Program-made: the position numbers and the translations under genes
Notes under the pieces: generated by a model
The model's database searches: none
What the model saw: only the letters and a program-made list of their open reading frames with translations
Told to the model about the DNA's origin: nothing
In this document: positions 1 to 8,591 of the stretch, piece after piece
How the letters are laid out: each line of letters opens with the position of its first letter
Position numbering within the stretch: the first letter of the stretch is position 1
DNA from: Gemmatimonadales bacterium
GTDB lineage: Bacteria; Gemmatimonadota; Gemmatimonadetes; Longimicrobiales; Gaopeijiaceae
Assembly (NCBI GenBank): GCA_007692665.1
Contig: REBP01000081.1
Coordinates: 1 to 58,380 of the forward strand
DNA length: 58,380 nucleotides
Direction of reading: 5' to 3'

Positions 1-2
1 AC

Positions 3-179
3 CCCCATGACATGCTCGAGAACGTGAGTGCCGAGCGCCTCGAGACCGCCATGCGGGTCGTGATGGGGGCCGCCACCCAGGTGATCTGCGAAGACCCGAC
101 CGCCATCCGGGCCCAGGTGGAACAGGACCGGGCGGCGCGGGAGGCCGCGGAGGAGGAGGATCCGGGGGTAGAGGGGTAG
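3..179 (+). CDS. 3' end of an unidentified protein (partial)
   Basis: An open frame enters from the left edge and stops at TAG 177-179. The visible 58 residues include the stretch DMLENVSAERLETAMRVVMG and a C-terminal tail rich in Glu, Ala and Arg (EQDRAAREAAEEED). The composition suggests an amphipathic helix followed by a charged tail. The start lies outside the window and I recognise no family. Codon positions look like real coding sequence, with G/C at third positions. About 86 bp separate it from the next gene. Confidence 0.45.
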   Translation, partial: PHDMLENVSAERLETAMRVVMGAATQVICEDPTAIRAQVEQDRAAREAAEEEDPGVEG

Positions 180-265
180 AGTAGGGGGTTGGGAGGGACC
201 GGGGCTGTGCACGCGCAGCTCGTCTCGAGGGCCGGGATGCTGGGCCAAGGGAGCCTTCTGCCCGG

Positions 266-1609
266 GTGGGTGAGCCCCCTGCCCGGGCCGGACGTTCGCT
301 CGGGACTGGACGATTCCGGTTGAAGGGTGCAAGATCACCCCTGCTGATGGCCCTTCCCACGGGCCCGGTCGCAACCTCCGCCCGGGTCCCGAATGTCACC
401 CGACGCACCCGCGCACCCCCTCCGCTCCCGGGATCATCCCATCGGTTTCCTGTCTTGAGACGGCTTCGCTCCCTCGCACATCTCCTTCGCACCGCAGGCC
501 CGGGCGGAACCGCGTTCGAGATCCTCCTCCGCTTCTGGCCGCGGGCCCGGGTCTGGTTCTGGCTTGCCCGCAGCGAACTGGACACGGGCCTCTTCAACGG
601 GGTCCCCGTGACGGCTCGTCTGAGGCTCTTTCTGCGCGGCCACAGGAGCTCGGGGTACTACTACTGCGAATTCCACCGCCGCCGCGACTGGCAGATGTAT
701 GTCTCGCACATCGACAGCATGTGGAGCCTCGGCCAGCTGAATGGTTCCAACCGGGCGATCCTCGACGACAAGCTCCTCTTCGACCAGACGCTCCGGGACC
801 GGGGAATGGGGCATCTTCTCCCGGAGCTCCACGGCGTCATCGAAGGCGGTGTTCTCCGCTCCCGGGGCCGCACCCGGGGCCGCACCCGGGGCATGACGCT
901 GAGCCTCGGTACCCTGCTCCGCGAGGAGCGCTCACTGATTCTCAAGCCCCGCGACGGACGGCACGGCGAGGGGATCCGGATCTGCACCCTCGACGACACC
1001 GGCCCCCGGGTCAACGGGAGACCGATGCCGTGGGAGGAGCTGGAGGCCCTCCCCACCGGACTGGACGGCGTCCTGGTGCAGGAACTCTGCGCTCCCGGAG
1101 ACTACATGAACCGGATCTTTCCTGGTGCGGCGAGCACGATCCGGGTCCTCACCATCGTTCCCGCCGGGGGCAAGCCACGGGCGATTCGAGGGGCCCAGCG
1201 CATTGCCACCGCCGCCTCTGCGCCTCTGGACAACATCACTCGGGGTGGCCTTCCTGCAACCATTGCCATGGACTCGGGTGAACTCGGAGCCGCAAGGAAC
1301 TACTCCCCCCGGGGCCTGCAGGAGTTCACCCACCATCCCGACACGGGCGCACCCATCCAGGGCGTGCGGATCCCTGGCTGGCCGGAAATCGTGAGCCAGC
1401 TGGAGGAGGTTGTGGGCAGGCTGCCGGAACTCCAGTACGTCGGGTGGGACCTCATGGTCACGGCTCCGGGGACCTTCAGGATCATCGAGGGAAACCACCT
1501 CCCGGGAATCCAGCTGATGCAGCTGGGAGATCCGCTTCTGGCCGACCCCGCCTTCCGGAGCTTTCTCGATTCCCACGGCCTGGCGCAGCTCGTGCCTGGA
1601 TCCTCATGA
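266..1609 (+). CDS. ATP-grasp protein, sugar-transfer-associated (ATPgrasp_ST-like)
   Basis: ATP-grasp enzymes form amide or thioester bonds through an acyl-phosphate; this subgroup usually sits near surface-polysaccharide genes and its substrates are unknown. The core starts near residue 160 with a DDKLLF segment. It continues with the ATP-binding Lys and glycine-rich loop LILKPRDGRHGEGI (about 226-239) and ends with a metal-site region VGWDLMV...IIEGNH. The GTG at 266 gives 447 residues, but the first 60 look unlike coding sequence. ATG 347 or TTG 455 (giving MRRLRSLAHLL) are likely true starts. The stop overlaps the start of the Mur ligase gene by 4 bp (ATGA), implying translational coupling. 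Two paralogues follow within 4 kb. The family call is good; the reaction is unknown. Confidence 0.8.
   Translation: MGEPPARAGRSLGTGRFRLKGARSPLLMALPTGPVATSARVPNVTRRTRAPPPLPGSSHRFPVLRRLRSLAHLLRTAGPGGTAFEILLRFWPRARVWFWLARSELDTGLFNGVPVTARLRLFLRGHRSSGYYYCEFHRRRDWQMYVSHIDSMWSLGQLNGSNRAILDDKLLFDQTLRDRGMGHLLPELHGVIEGGVLRSRGRTRGRTRGMTLSLGTLLREERSLILKPRDGRHGEGIRICTLDDTGPRVNGRPMPWEELEALPTGLDGVLVQELCAPGDYMNRIFPGAASTIRVLTIVPAGGKPRAIRGAQRIATAASAPLDNITRGGLPATIAMDSGELGAARNYSPRGLQEFTHHPDTGAPIQGVRIPGWPEIVSQLEEVVGRLPELQYVGWDLMVTAPGTFRIIEGNHLPGIQLMQLGDPLLADPAFRSFLDSHGLAQLVPGSS
863..892 (+). repeat. 12-bp tandem repeat inside the first ATP-grasp gene
   Basis: The unit cggggccgcacc occurs twice in a row and then half a time more. 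It encodes an RGRTRGRTRG stretch in a loop of the protein. It is in frame, so copy-number change would not break the gene. Confidence 0.75.
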
Positions 1610-3033
1610 GTCGACCCGGCATCCGGACCACGATCCGGAGGATCCGTGCGAAGACGCCGGACGAACTCAGGGCCATCCTCTTCCGCACGCTCAGGGACCG
1701 CACGTACGAGGTCACGAGGCGCACCGGAACCGGAGGGCTCCTGGCCCGACTCTCGTCGGCGGCTCACGGGTTCCCCTCGCGACACCTCCGGCTCGTCGGG
1801 GTGACGGGAACCAACGGAAAGGGGTGTACGGCTCACTTCATCCGGGAGGCACTCGAGCGCCACGGGATCGCCGCCGGCCTCATCGGGACGAACGGCGTCC
1901 GAATCGGGGACGAGGAAATCTACTTCGGTCTCACGACCCCGGCCCCCCTGGAGTTGCACCAGTACCTGAATCGCATGCGCCGGGCGGGCGCAGAGGTCTG
2001 CGCCATGGAGGTCTCCTCGCACGCGCTGGAAGAGGGGCGCGTCGACGGGCTCGGCTTCCATACCGGGGTCTTCACCCGGCTCGCTCCGGATCACCTGGAC
2101 TATCACGGGAGTTTCGAGGCCTACCGCGACGCCAAGGCGAAGCTCTTCCGCCGGCTGCCCCCGGGGGGTGTGGCGGTGCTGAACCGCGACGACCCTGCCA
2201 GTGAGCAGATGGCCGCGGCAACCCGGGCCCGGGTAATCTGGTTCGGGGATTCCGGCGCCGGGCCGGATGCGCAGGGCGCCTCCGGATCCGTCGATGGAAG
2301 CGCGTGCACCTTTCGACTGGTCTCCAGTGGTTTCGACGGGCTCGTGCTGGAGGTGGACGGCGTCCGCGTGACCTCGCCGGCGGTGGGTGAGTTCAACGCC
2401 TGGAACCTGACGGCCGCCTTCGCCGCCCTTCGGGCCCAGGGGCTGGAGCCGGAGGCCTGCGGAAAGGCACTCTCCGGGCTCGCTCCACTGCGGGGGCGTC
2501 TCGAGGCCGTGGTGCCCCCCCACGGAGCGAATGCCGCCGACCTGCCCCGGGTCCTCGTGGACTTCGCCCGGAGTCCCGACGCCCTCCGGTGCTCCCTCGA
2601 GGCGGTGCGCCGGCTGGCCGGCCCCGGGGTGCGCGTGGTCTGCGTCTTTTCCAGCTGTGGCGACCGCGACCCCGCCAAGCGACCCGAAATGGGGAGCATC
2701 GCCGAATCCCTCGCGGACGAGTGCATCATCACGGTGAGCAACCCTCGGAACGAGTCTCCCGAGGAGATGCTGGCACAGAAGCTCGAGGGTTTCTCGACGC
2801 CGTCACGTGCCCGACTGATCCCGGACCGTCGGGAGGCCATTCGTGCCGCCATCCTGGACCACGGCCCCGAGTCGGTGATCCTCATTGCCGGAAAGGGACA
2901 CGAGTCGCGCCAGGAGGTGCAGGGGAGGAGGCTCTCCTGGAGTGACGAACTGGTGGCCCGGGAGGCGATGGCGCTTCGACTGGGGCTGGAACCGCCTCCG
3001 GGGGCGGAGCGACTCATGATGCCGATTCATTGA
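1606..3033 (+). CDS. MurE-like Mur ligase lacking the N-terminal UDP-binding domain
   Basis: 475 residues from ATG 1606, which overlaps the previous stop (ATGA). The Mur ligase central and C-terminal domains are clear: P-loop GVTGTNGKG (about 65-73), a YRDAKAKLF segment around the usual carbamylated Lys, GRLEAV, VDFARSPDAL (cf. VDYAHTPD), VSNPRNESP (cf. DNPR.E.P) and GKGHESRQE. In true MurE the P-loop lies near residue 110 after a domain that binds UDP-MurNAc; here only about 60 residues precede it, and that domain's motifs are absent. The loop reads GTNGKG, as in FolC, rather than GTNGKTT. I infer an ATP-dependent amide ligase acting on an unknown acceptor together with the flanking ATP-grasp proteins, not housekeeping MurE. 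The ligase fold is sure; the substrate is not. Confidence 0.82.
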   Translation: MSRPGIRTTIRRIRAKTPDELRAILFRTLRDRTYEVTRRTGTGGLLARLSSAAHGFPSRHLRLVGVTGTNGKGCTAHFIREALERHGIAAGLIGTNGVRIGDEEIYFGLTTPAPLELHQYLNRMRRAGAEVCAMEVSSHALEEGRVDGLGFHTGVFTRLAPDHLDYHGSFEAYRDAKAKLFRRLPPGGVAVLNRDDPASEQMAAATRARVIWFGDSGAGPDAQGASGSVDGSACTFRLVSSGFDGLVLEVDGVRVTSPAVGEFNAWNLTAAFAALRAQGLEPEACGKALSGLAPLRGRLEAVVPPHGANAADLPRVLVDFARSPDALRCSLEAVRRLAGPGVRVVCVFSSCGDRDPAKRPEMGSIAESLADECIITVSNPRNESPEEMLAQKLEGFSTPSRARLIPDRREAIRAAILDHGPESVILIAGKGHESRQEVQGRRLSWSDELVAREAMALRLGLEPPPGAERLMMPIH

Positions 3034-3048
3034 AACGAAGGAGACACG

Positions 3049-4164
3049 GTGGCTTCACTTCGGGGATTCCTGCGACATCCGGTCGGGTATGGCCTGGAGC
3101 TGGTGCGGACGCTTCGACTCCTGGCCGACCCCCCGGCCCCCGACCTGCCGGCCAGGGCGCCGCGCAAACCCCGCCGGCAGCAGTTCCGGGAGCTTCTGAC
3201 CTGGAAGATGACGCACGGGGACAGCGGCGAGGACTTCTTCCGCCACGGTCTGCACCTGGAGGGCTCGGAACCGGCCGCGGGCTTCATGCCTGTCTTTCAG
3301 TTCATGGCGCAGCGGGACCGGGCCAATGGCCGAATGAGTTCCGCTCCGGAGGCCTTTGACTACGCCGCCCTCGTCGGGGACAAGTTTCTCTTCGGCCTCT
3401 TCGGTCGGGCGCTGGGGTTCCCGGTCCCGCGGCCCCTGGCCCTGCTGGGGCCCGACCAGGTGACCCGGCTCGACGGGGAGGCGGAAGTTCAACCGCTCGA
3501 AGAACTGCTCACGCCGCCGTCAGGCAGCGTGGACGGCTTCTGCAAGCCGGTGGTGGGGGGAAAGGGGCGAAGCGTCTTCCCCCTCGAAGTTCGAAACGGA
3601 GAGTTGAGGGTCGCCGGCGAGTCCGTGGGTCTGGACGCCTTCCGGGCGACGCTGAGCGGGCATTTCCTCCTGGAGGAGCGCGTCCAGCAGCATCCGGTCA
3701 TGGCCCGCCTGCATCCGCCGTCGGTGAACACGCTCCGCCTGGTGACCGTGCGCTCATCCGGAAGAATCGAGGCCTTCTCCGCCATCCTTCGCACCGGGGC
3801 CGGAGGATGCAGGGTCGACAACCTCGCCCTGGGAGGGTGGGCCGCTCCGGTCGACCTGGTCTCAGGCACGGTCTCGGGGCAGGCCCATAGCCGGAACGAG
3901 GGGCTCGTGGCTTCGCATCATCCGGACACGGGTATCGCCTTCGAGGGCTTCCAGGTGCCCATGATGGGGGATGTGGTGGCGCTCGTCGTCCGAATGCACC
4001 GCTTCCTCTACGGCTTCCATTCCCTGGGGTGGGATGTGGCGCTGACCCCCGAAGGCCCCGTGGTCATCGAGGCCAACGACCAGTGGGGAGGCCGAACCAT
4101 GATGCTCATGGACCCGACGCTGGGGGGGCGATTCCGGGCCTCTCTTGCCGACCGGGAGGGCTGA
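3049..4164 (+). CDS. ATP-grasp protein, second paralogue (ATPgrasp_ST-like)
   Basis: 371 residues from GTG 3049, with AAGGAG at 3038-3043, 5 bp upstream. The N-terminal 90 residues are a helical arm. The ATP-grasp core begins at VGDKFLFGLFGRALGFPVP and includes FCKPVVGGKGRSVFPLEV (ATP-binding Lys plus glycine-rich loop), a mid-domain HPPSVNTLRLVTV segment and the metal-site region LGWDVALTPEGPVVIEAND. It resembles the 266-1609 and 4214-5392 products in order of motifs and length, so all three are probably paralogous carboxylate-amine ligases. It lies 15 bp after the Mur ligase stop, in the same operon. The substrate cannot be deduced. Confidence 0.8.
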   Translation: MASLRGFLRHPVGYGLELVRTLRLLADPPAPDLPARAPRKPRRQQFRELLTWKMTHGDSGEDFFRHGLHLEGSEPAAGFMPVFQFMAQRDRANGRMSSAPEAFDYAALVGDKFLFGLFGRALGFPVPRPLALLGPDQVTRLDGEAEVQPLEELLTPPSGSVDGFCKPVVGGKGRSVFPLEVRNGELRVAGESVGLDAFRATLSGHFLLEERVQQHPVMARLHPPSVNTLRLVTVRSSGRIEAFSAILRTGAGGCRVDNLALGGWAAPVDLVSGTVSGQAHSRNEGLVASHHPDTGIAFEGFQVPMMGDVVALVVRMHRFLYGFHSLGWDVALTPEGPVVIEANDQWGGRTMMLMDPTLGGRFRASLADREG

Positions 4165-4213
4165 CCGCGGCGCCGGAGTTCAGGCCCGGGACGGCAGCCG
4201 GTTCAGGCCGGCG

Positions 4214-5392
4214 TCAGTCCCGTCGCCTCAGCCGCCGGGCCAGAAGAATGGCGAGAGACCTTGCCAGCCCCGGTACCCGTTCGGGGAATGTGAGGCCGTG
4301 ACCCGCGAGCGCTTCACGATTCGGGCCGTCCAGCAACCCGGCGCCGTGGGCCTGCATGTATGCACCTGCCCAGAAGGCGTTCCCCTCGATCACCACCGGC
4401 CCGGTGCGGGAGAGGGCCACGTCCCAGCCGACCCACCGGGCCTCCGGAAAGACCTGCGCGACCCGGAGGCAGAGGTCCCGAAGCTCGGGCCACATGGGAA
4501 GCCGGCGTCCTTCGAAGGGGATCCCGCTGTCCGGGTGCCGGGTGACTCGGGCCCCTCCTTCGGCGGCGGCATGTCGACCTGCCCCCAGGATCCCTGTGGC
4601 GGGATCCACGGACAGCCCGACCCCTCCTCCGGAAACGTTGTCGGTTTCGCTGCCATGGCGTCCGACACGGAAGGTGGTGCGCTGAAGGGTCGGCCGTCCC
4701 TCCACATCCAGGCAGGTCACGGCTCGAACAGTGCAGACCGACCCCGGGCTGAGTTCCATGACCTCGGGATGCTGCTCCACGAAGCGCTGCACGATCCAGC
4801 CCCGCCCCGGGGAGTCCAGTCCCATCCTCGGGGTCTCGGCCGAAAGGTCCTCCAGCGCCCGGGCCAGCGGGGCTGTTCCGTGCCTGCCTTCGACCACGAT
4901 TCCTCCGTCCTGCAACCGGGTGAGCCTCCACCCCCGGGCGCCCCGCCCCTGTTCGCCGCACTGGGGCTTGAGAAAGAGCCGAAGCGGCGAGCCGTCTGCC
5001 GGAAGATCCTCGGCCACCACCGACGCGAACGCCTCCGCCCCGGCAAGGGGCGACCCCGTCACGGTCCTGCCGAACCTCGGGTGGAAGAGGCCGTAGAGCT
5101 TCGGGCCGGGGATGCCCATCCGGTCCAGAACCATCTGGGTGATCCACTTGTCGGACAGGAGGTACCGCACCCAGCCGTTCATGGCGCCGTTTCGCAGCGA
5201 CCGCAGGCTTCGGTGGGAAAGATGCTCGAGAACCTCGGAATCGGGGAGTGCCTCAAGCCCCAGAAAGTCGATTTCCCACTTCTCGAAACCGAGGGCGCGG
5301 AGCCTGATCCTTCTCGTTGACCCGTTGATCGTTCCCTCCCTGGCCGATCCGTAGCCGAAGAGCGGTTGACACGGCGTGGACCCGTGGATCAT
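4214..5392 (-). CDS. ATP-grasp protein, third paralogue (ATPgrasp_ST-like)
   Basis: Convergent with the previous ATP-grasp gene (49 bp between stops). The frame is open up to 5740, but ATG 5392 gives a 392-residue protein of family length; the upstream part is Arg/Ser-rich and overlaps the divergent gene. Motifs in order: YLLSDKWITQMVLDRMGIPG, FLKPQCGEQGRGARGW (ATP-binding Lys and loop), PGSVCTVRAVTCLD, DNVSGGGVGLSVDPATG and VGWDVALSRTGPVVIEGN. It is the same fold as its two neighbours. No strong ribosome-binding site is seen, so the start is uncertain. Confidence 0.8.
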   Translation of the reverse strand: MIHGSTPCQPLFGYGSAREGTINGSTRRIRLRALGFEKWEIDFLGLEALPDSEVLEHLSHRSLRSLRNGAMNGWVRYLLSDKWITQMVLDRMGIPGPKLYGLFHPRFGRTVTGSPLAGAEAFASVVAEDLPADGSPLRLFLKPQCGEQGRGARGWRLTRLQDGGIVVEGRHGTAPLARALEDLSAETPRMGLDSPGRGWIVQRFVEQHPEVMELSPGSVCTVRAVTCLDVEGRPTLQRTTFRVGRHGSETDNVSGGGVGLSVDPATGILGAGRHAAAEGGARVTRHPDSGIPFEGRRLPMWPELRDLCLRVAQVFPEARWVGWDVALSRTGPVVIEGNAFWAGAYMQAHGAGLLDGPNREALAGHGLTFPERVPGLARSLAILLARRLRRRD

Positions 5393-5564
5393 ACCGTCGC
5401 CGGCAGCGCGCCGCACCCGGGGGGGGAGGGCATGGTTCTCGCAGTCCTCGGCCGTGGACATGGCACCGCATGGTTGACGGCGCGTGGCCATCGTCGCTCC
5501 CGGGGTCATCCCCACCCACGGCTGGGCCGCCCGGAACCTGAATCCACCTCGAAAGGAATGCCCG

Positions 5565-6158
5565 GTGCTCGATCGGAAGCAGATTCCGAACCTCATCACG
5601 GGGAGCCGCCTTCTGGCCATCCCCGTGCTCTGGCTCTTTGCCTTCCTCGATCGTCCCCTGGTGGTGGGAGCGGGCCTCTTCTTCGCCTGGCTCTCCGATG
5701 CCCTGGACGGGTTCCTGGCTCGTCTCCTGGATGCCCGCACGGCGTGGGGGAGTCAGTTCGACTCGATCTCGGACACCCTGATGTTCGTGTCGGCCATCGT
5801 CTGGGTGGCCATGCTCCGCCCCGAATTCATCGTCGAGCATGCGCTGCTGCTGGCGGTCTGGCTGGGAATCGGGGTTGCGGCCTACGTCGTGGCCTGGATC
5901 CGGTTTCGCCGGCTCCCCGACGTCCACCTGCTCTCGGCGAAGGCCGGAAATTTTCTCGGCTTTCTCTTCGGGGCCTACCTTCTCGCCTTCGGTACCTATC
6001 CGGACTGGGTGGCCGGGGTGGTCCTCGGATGGTGCATTCTCGCGGCGTGCGAGACCCTCCTGGTCGTGGCGATCTTCGACGAGGTGGACGACCGCATCCT
6101 CACCGTCTTCCACGGGCCCGCTCGATCCCGGGGTCCAGCCCGGGAGCCCGACCCGTGA
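5565..6158 (+). CDS. CDP-alcohol phosphatidyltransferase family membrane protein
   Basis: 197 residues from GTG 5565, chosen because AAAGGA (5552-5557) lies 7 bp upstream; the frame is open further upstream but without coding character. The protein starts MLDRKQIPNLITGSRLLAIP. It carries the family signature SDALDGFLARLLDARTAWGSQFDSISD spread over about 46-72, matching D-G-x2-A-R-x8-G-x3-D-x3-D, which holds the catalytic Asp residues and metal. Four or five hydrophobic helices follow. Such enzymes exchange CMP on CDP-diacylglycerol or a similar donor for an alcohol, giving PgsA-like or archaetidyl-type lipids. Which alcohol is used cannot be read from the sequence. It is divergent from the third ATP-grasp gene. 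Confidence 0.85.
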   Translation: MLDRKQIPNLITGSRLLAIPVLWLFAFLDRPLVVGAGLFFAWLSDALDGFLARLLDARTAWGSQFDSISDTLMFVSAIVWVAMLRPEFIVEHALLLAVWLGIGVAAYVVAWIRFRRLPDVHLLSAKAGNFLGFLFGAYLLAFGTYPDWVAGVVLGWCILAACETLLVVAIFDEVDDRILTVFHGPARSRGPAREPDP

Positions 6159-6189
6159 TTCCCGGGAAGGGGAGTGCTTCACGAAGGAG

Positions 6190-6588
6190 CTACCCCTCCA
6201 TCACCTTCACCGCCAGGCGCCGGGTCCGGGGACCGTCCCATTCCGCCAGGAAGACACCCTGCCAGCGACCCAGGACCAGTTCCCCATCGTGGATGAGGAG
6301 GGTGAGACCCGGCCCGAAGAGGCTCGTCTTCACATGCGAGTCGGAATTTCCCTCGGCGTGGCGATAGAACCGTTCGTGGTTGGGCACCAGGGCCTTCATC
6401 TTCGCCACCATGTCGGTGGTCACGTCCGGATCGGCGTTCTCGTTCACCGTGATCGCACAGGTGGTGTGCAGGACCCAGAGGTGGGCCACCCCTTCCTCCA
6501 CCCCTGACGCGCGAATCAGCTCTTCCACGCGGGGACCGATGTCCACCAGAACCTCTCGCGACGGTGTTTCAATCTCCAGCATCCTCAT
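6190..6588 (-). CDS. YjbQ/UPF0047 family protein (secondary thiamine-phosphate synthase-like)
   Basis: 132 residues from ATG 6588. The start is fixed by a perfect AGGAGG (minus strand, plus coordinates 6595-6600) 6 nt upstream; a second ATG at 6582 is possible. The UPF0047 signature HTTCAITVNENADPDV is present, followed by HAEGNSDSHVKTSLFG and LGRWQGVFLAEWDGPR. The family is a small trimeric beta-barrel with a metal-bound His/Asp site; the E. coli member can replace ThiE weakly. The physiological role is uncertain. It is convergent with the phosphatidyltransferase gene, with 31 bp between. Confidence 0.88.
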   Translation of the reverse strand: MRMLEIETPSREVLVDIGPRVEELIRASGVEEGVAHLWVLHTTCAITVNENADPDVTTDMVAKMKALVPNHERFYRHAEGNSDSHVKTSLFGPGLTLLIHDGELVLGRWQGVFLAEWDGPRTRRLAVKVMEG

Positions 6589-7090
6589 GCGGTGCCTCCT
6601 CACATTGTGACCCGCGGGGCATCCCCGGGCAGCGTCGTCCGTTCGGGGAGAGACTGCAAGACCCGAGCCCTGTCCGGCGGCAGATCCGGCCCGTGCCTCC
6701 GACCGAGCCAGGGGGAACCCGGCCTTCCCCGGGAACTGATCCGAAGCGCCGGGGGTTACCAGCGACCGGGTATCCATCCAACCCGTACGGCGTGCGCGAA
6801 GGGGGGGGGGGCAGGGCGGTCGGTCGAGCGGCCCGCAAGGCGGCTCGGCGGGGCGCGGCTCGGACGGGGATGCGTGGGCCGCTGCGGGGGCAAATCCCGC
6901 GGGGGCAAACTCCCCAGCGAGGTCGCCTCCGGGAGGTGCGCCATCCACCGGCCCATCCCACCACATTCCACCAGGCTCGCAGTCTCAAGGCGGTGGTCGG
7001 GGGGATCCCACACGGCGCTTCCCTTCGTCGGAGTCCGGTCACGTGGATACCCCGTTACCAGCGGAATTTCCCCTGCGAGAGAACGAACGG
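6589..7090. other. 502-bp intergenic region
   Basis: No convincing gene lies here, although several frames are open because of base composition. It holds an 11-base G run (6801-6811), an 11-bp direct repeat GCGGGGGCAAA at 6884-6894 and 6899-6909, and a small hairpin formed by GCGGG 6884-6888 and CCCGC 6896-6900. It should contain promoters for the divergent yjbQ-like and CIA30 genes, but I see no clear -35/-10 pair. Confidence 0.5.
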
Positions 7091-7723
7091 ATGCTCACCG
7101 ACGACCGGTCCGCCCGCCGCCCGCCTGCATGGCTGCGGTCCCACGCGCGACTGCTGCTCCTGCCGCTCCTGTTCCTCCTGCCCGGCGTGGCCGGGGGGGC
7201 CAAGGCCCCGGGGGAGGCCCCGATGCCGGTAATGGTCTTCGCCTTCGATCAGGGCGAGGAGGCCCGGTGGAACGTGGTCAACGACGGCGTGATGGGAGGC
7301 CGCTCCGCGGGTTTCGTGACGGTGGAGGATGGCACCCTCCGCTTTGCCGGAACGCTGGTGACACGGGGGGGCGGCTTCAGTTCGGTGAGGGCTCGGCGCG
7401 TCATCGACCTTTCGGGGCATGCGGGGCTCGAACTGCGGGTGCGCGGCAATGGTCGCCAGTTCGAGGTCGAGGTCGACGATGGCCTGCGCCTCTCCAGGGG
7501 AAGCCTGTCGCGTCGGGCTCCGTTCATGGCCTCGGAGGAATGGACGCTGGTGCGCGTGCCGTTTGACCGGCTCCGAAGCACCGTCTTCGGGCAGGCGGTG
7601 AACGCTCCGCAGATTGACCTGGCGCGCATCCAGGGCGTGGGGCTCTACATCGCCGATGGCCGGGACGGGCCCTTCCGCCTCGAGGTGGATTTCATCCGGG
7701 CTTACGGCGCCGCGGAAGAGTAG
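7091..7723 (+). CDS. Secreted CIA30-domain protein (NDUFAF1-like)
   Basis: 210 residues from ATG 7091; a start at 7043 in the same frame would add 16 residues. An arginine-containing N-terminus and a Leu-rich segment (LLLLPLLFLLPGVAGGAKA) form a signal peptide. The mature domain has the CIA30 features: VNDGVMGGRS near its start, GGGFSSVRA, a run of alternating strands, and a terminal GVGLYIADGRDGPFRLEVDFI. In mitochondria CIA30 aids complex I assembly; bacterial members are a jelly-roll domain of unknown ligand. Convergent with the SDR gene, across a possible terminator. Confidence 0.82.
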   Translation: MLTDDRSARRPPAWLRSHARLLLLPLLFLLPGVAGGAKAPGEAPMPVMVFAFDQGEEARWNVVNDGVMGGRSAGFVTVEDGTLRFAGTLVTRGGGFSSVRARRVIDLSGHAGLELRVRGNGRQFEVEVDDGLRLSRGSLSRRAPFMASEEWTLVRVPFDRLRSTVFGQAVNAPQIDLARIQGVGLYIADGRDGPFRLEVDFIRAYGAAEE

Positions 7724-7741
7724 ACCCTGCACTTCCGAGCC

Positions 7742-7768
7742 TGCGCCGTCGGGGACCCTTTCGGCGCA
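7742..7768. terminator. Hairpin between convergent genes
   Basis: TGCGCCG (7742-7748) pairs perfectly with CGGCGCA (7762-7768) across a 13-nt loop. It sits in the 61-bp gap between the CIA30 and SDR stops, where a two-way terminator is expected. There is no T run, so intrinsic termination is uncertain. Confidence 0.4.
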
Positions 7769-7784
7769 CCGCGGGGCGCGGCAC

Positions 7785-8591
7785 CTACCCCATCACGAGG
7801 CCGCCGTCCACGATCAGGTTCTGGCCCGTTACCGCCCGGCTCCACGGAGAGGCCAGGAGAAGGACGGCATCGGCGAACTCGGCCGGTGTGACGACGCGCC
7901 GAAGAGGCGTGCCTTGTCGGATCAGTTCGAACACTTCGTCCGACGTGGCCGAACTGGCGTCGGTGCGGTCCAGGAGCCCTCCCGATACCATGTTCACCCT
8001 GATGCCCGTGGGGCCCAGCTCGGCCGCCATGTTCCGGATGAACCCCAGGAGGGCGGCCTTTCCGGTGGTGTAGTCATGATACGGCACCACCGGGTTCTGA
8101 ACGAGGTTGGAGCCGATGGCGATGAACCGCCCCCCTCCGGCCTCCTGCATCCCGTGCCGGGTGGCCTGCACCAGGTTCAGTGCGGCCTGCACGCTTCCCT
8201 CGAGTTGCGCCTGGTAGTGGTCCCAGGTCAGCGTGTCGGGCCCGGCGCGACGAACCGGGTCGAAGCGGTAGTCCACCAGCGCGTTGCTCACCACGGTGGT
8301 CACCGGGTCTCTGAAGTGGGTTCGGGCCGCCTCCACCATCCCGCGGACCTCATCCGACGACCGGACGTCGGCCTGCCAGGGGAGCGCCCGTTCGCCGAGT
8401 TCGGTGGCCAACCGGTCGGCCTCGGCCCGGCTGCGGAGGAAGTTGAGCACCACCCGGGAGCCCTCGCGGTGGAAGGCCCGGGCAAGGGCGGCCCCCACGC
8501 CACGGCTGGCTCCCGTGACAAGAACAACCTGGGAAGCCAGGGGAAGGGCGGCGGGAGCGGTCACAGGCTCGGGAACGGGCGTGGATGGCAT
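7785..8591 (-). CDS. Short-chain dehydrogenase/reductase, FabG-like
   Basis: 268 residues from ATG 8591, with GAGG about 7 nt upstream; the frame stays open to 12764 but only this part is real. Classical SDR features are present: cofactor loop VLVTGASRGVGAAL (about 22-35), an N-terminal basic region that favours NADP(H), an ASN-like segment (VVSNALVDY), catalytic Ser in IAIGSNL, and Tyr-x3-Lys in YHDYTTGKAAL. The C-terminus VDGGLVMG is typical. The family is 3-oxoacyl-ACP reductase-like, but the substrate could be another ketone or alcohol. It lies 152 bp downstream of lctP on the same strand and may be separately transcribed. Confidence 0.85.
   Translation of the reverse strand: MPSTPVPEPVTAPAALPLASQVVLVTGASRGVGAALARAFHREGSRVVLNFLRSRAEADRLATELGERALPWQADVRSSDEVRGMVEAARTHFRDPVTTVVSNALVDYRFDPVRRAGPDTLTWDHYQAQLEGSVQAALNLVQATRHGMQEAGGGRFIAIGSNLVQNPVVPYHDYTTGKAALLGFIRNMAAELGPTGIRVNMVSGGLLDRTDASSATSDEVFELIRQGTPLRRVVTPAEFADAVLLLASPWSRAVTGQNLIVDGGLVMG

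Noticed and set aside
1606-3033. Calling the Mur ligase canonical MurE
   Set aside because: The UDP-MurNAc-binding domain is missing, the P-loop is GTNGKG and the DNPR motif is changed.
6760-6920. GC-rich structured stretch considered as a small RNA or tRNA
   Set aside because: Only a 5-bp stem and a G run are present; no cloverleaf, T-loop or conserved riboswitch core could be found.
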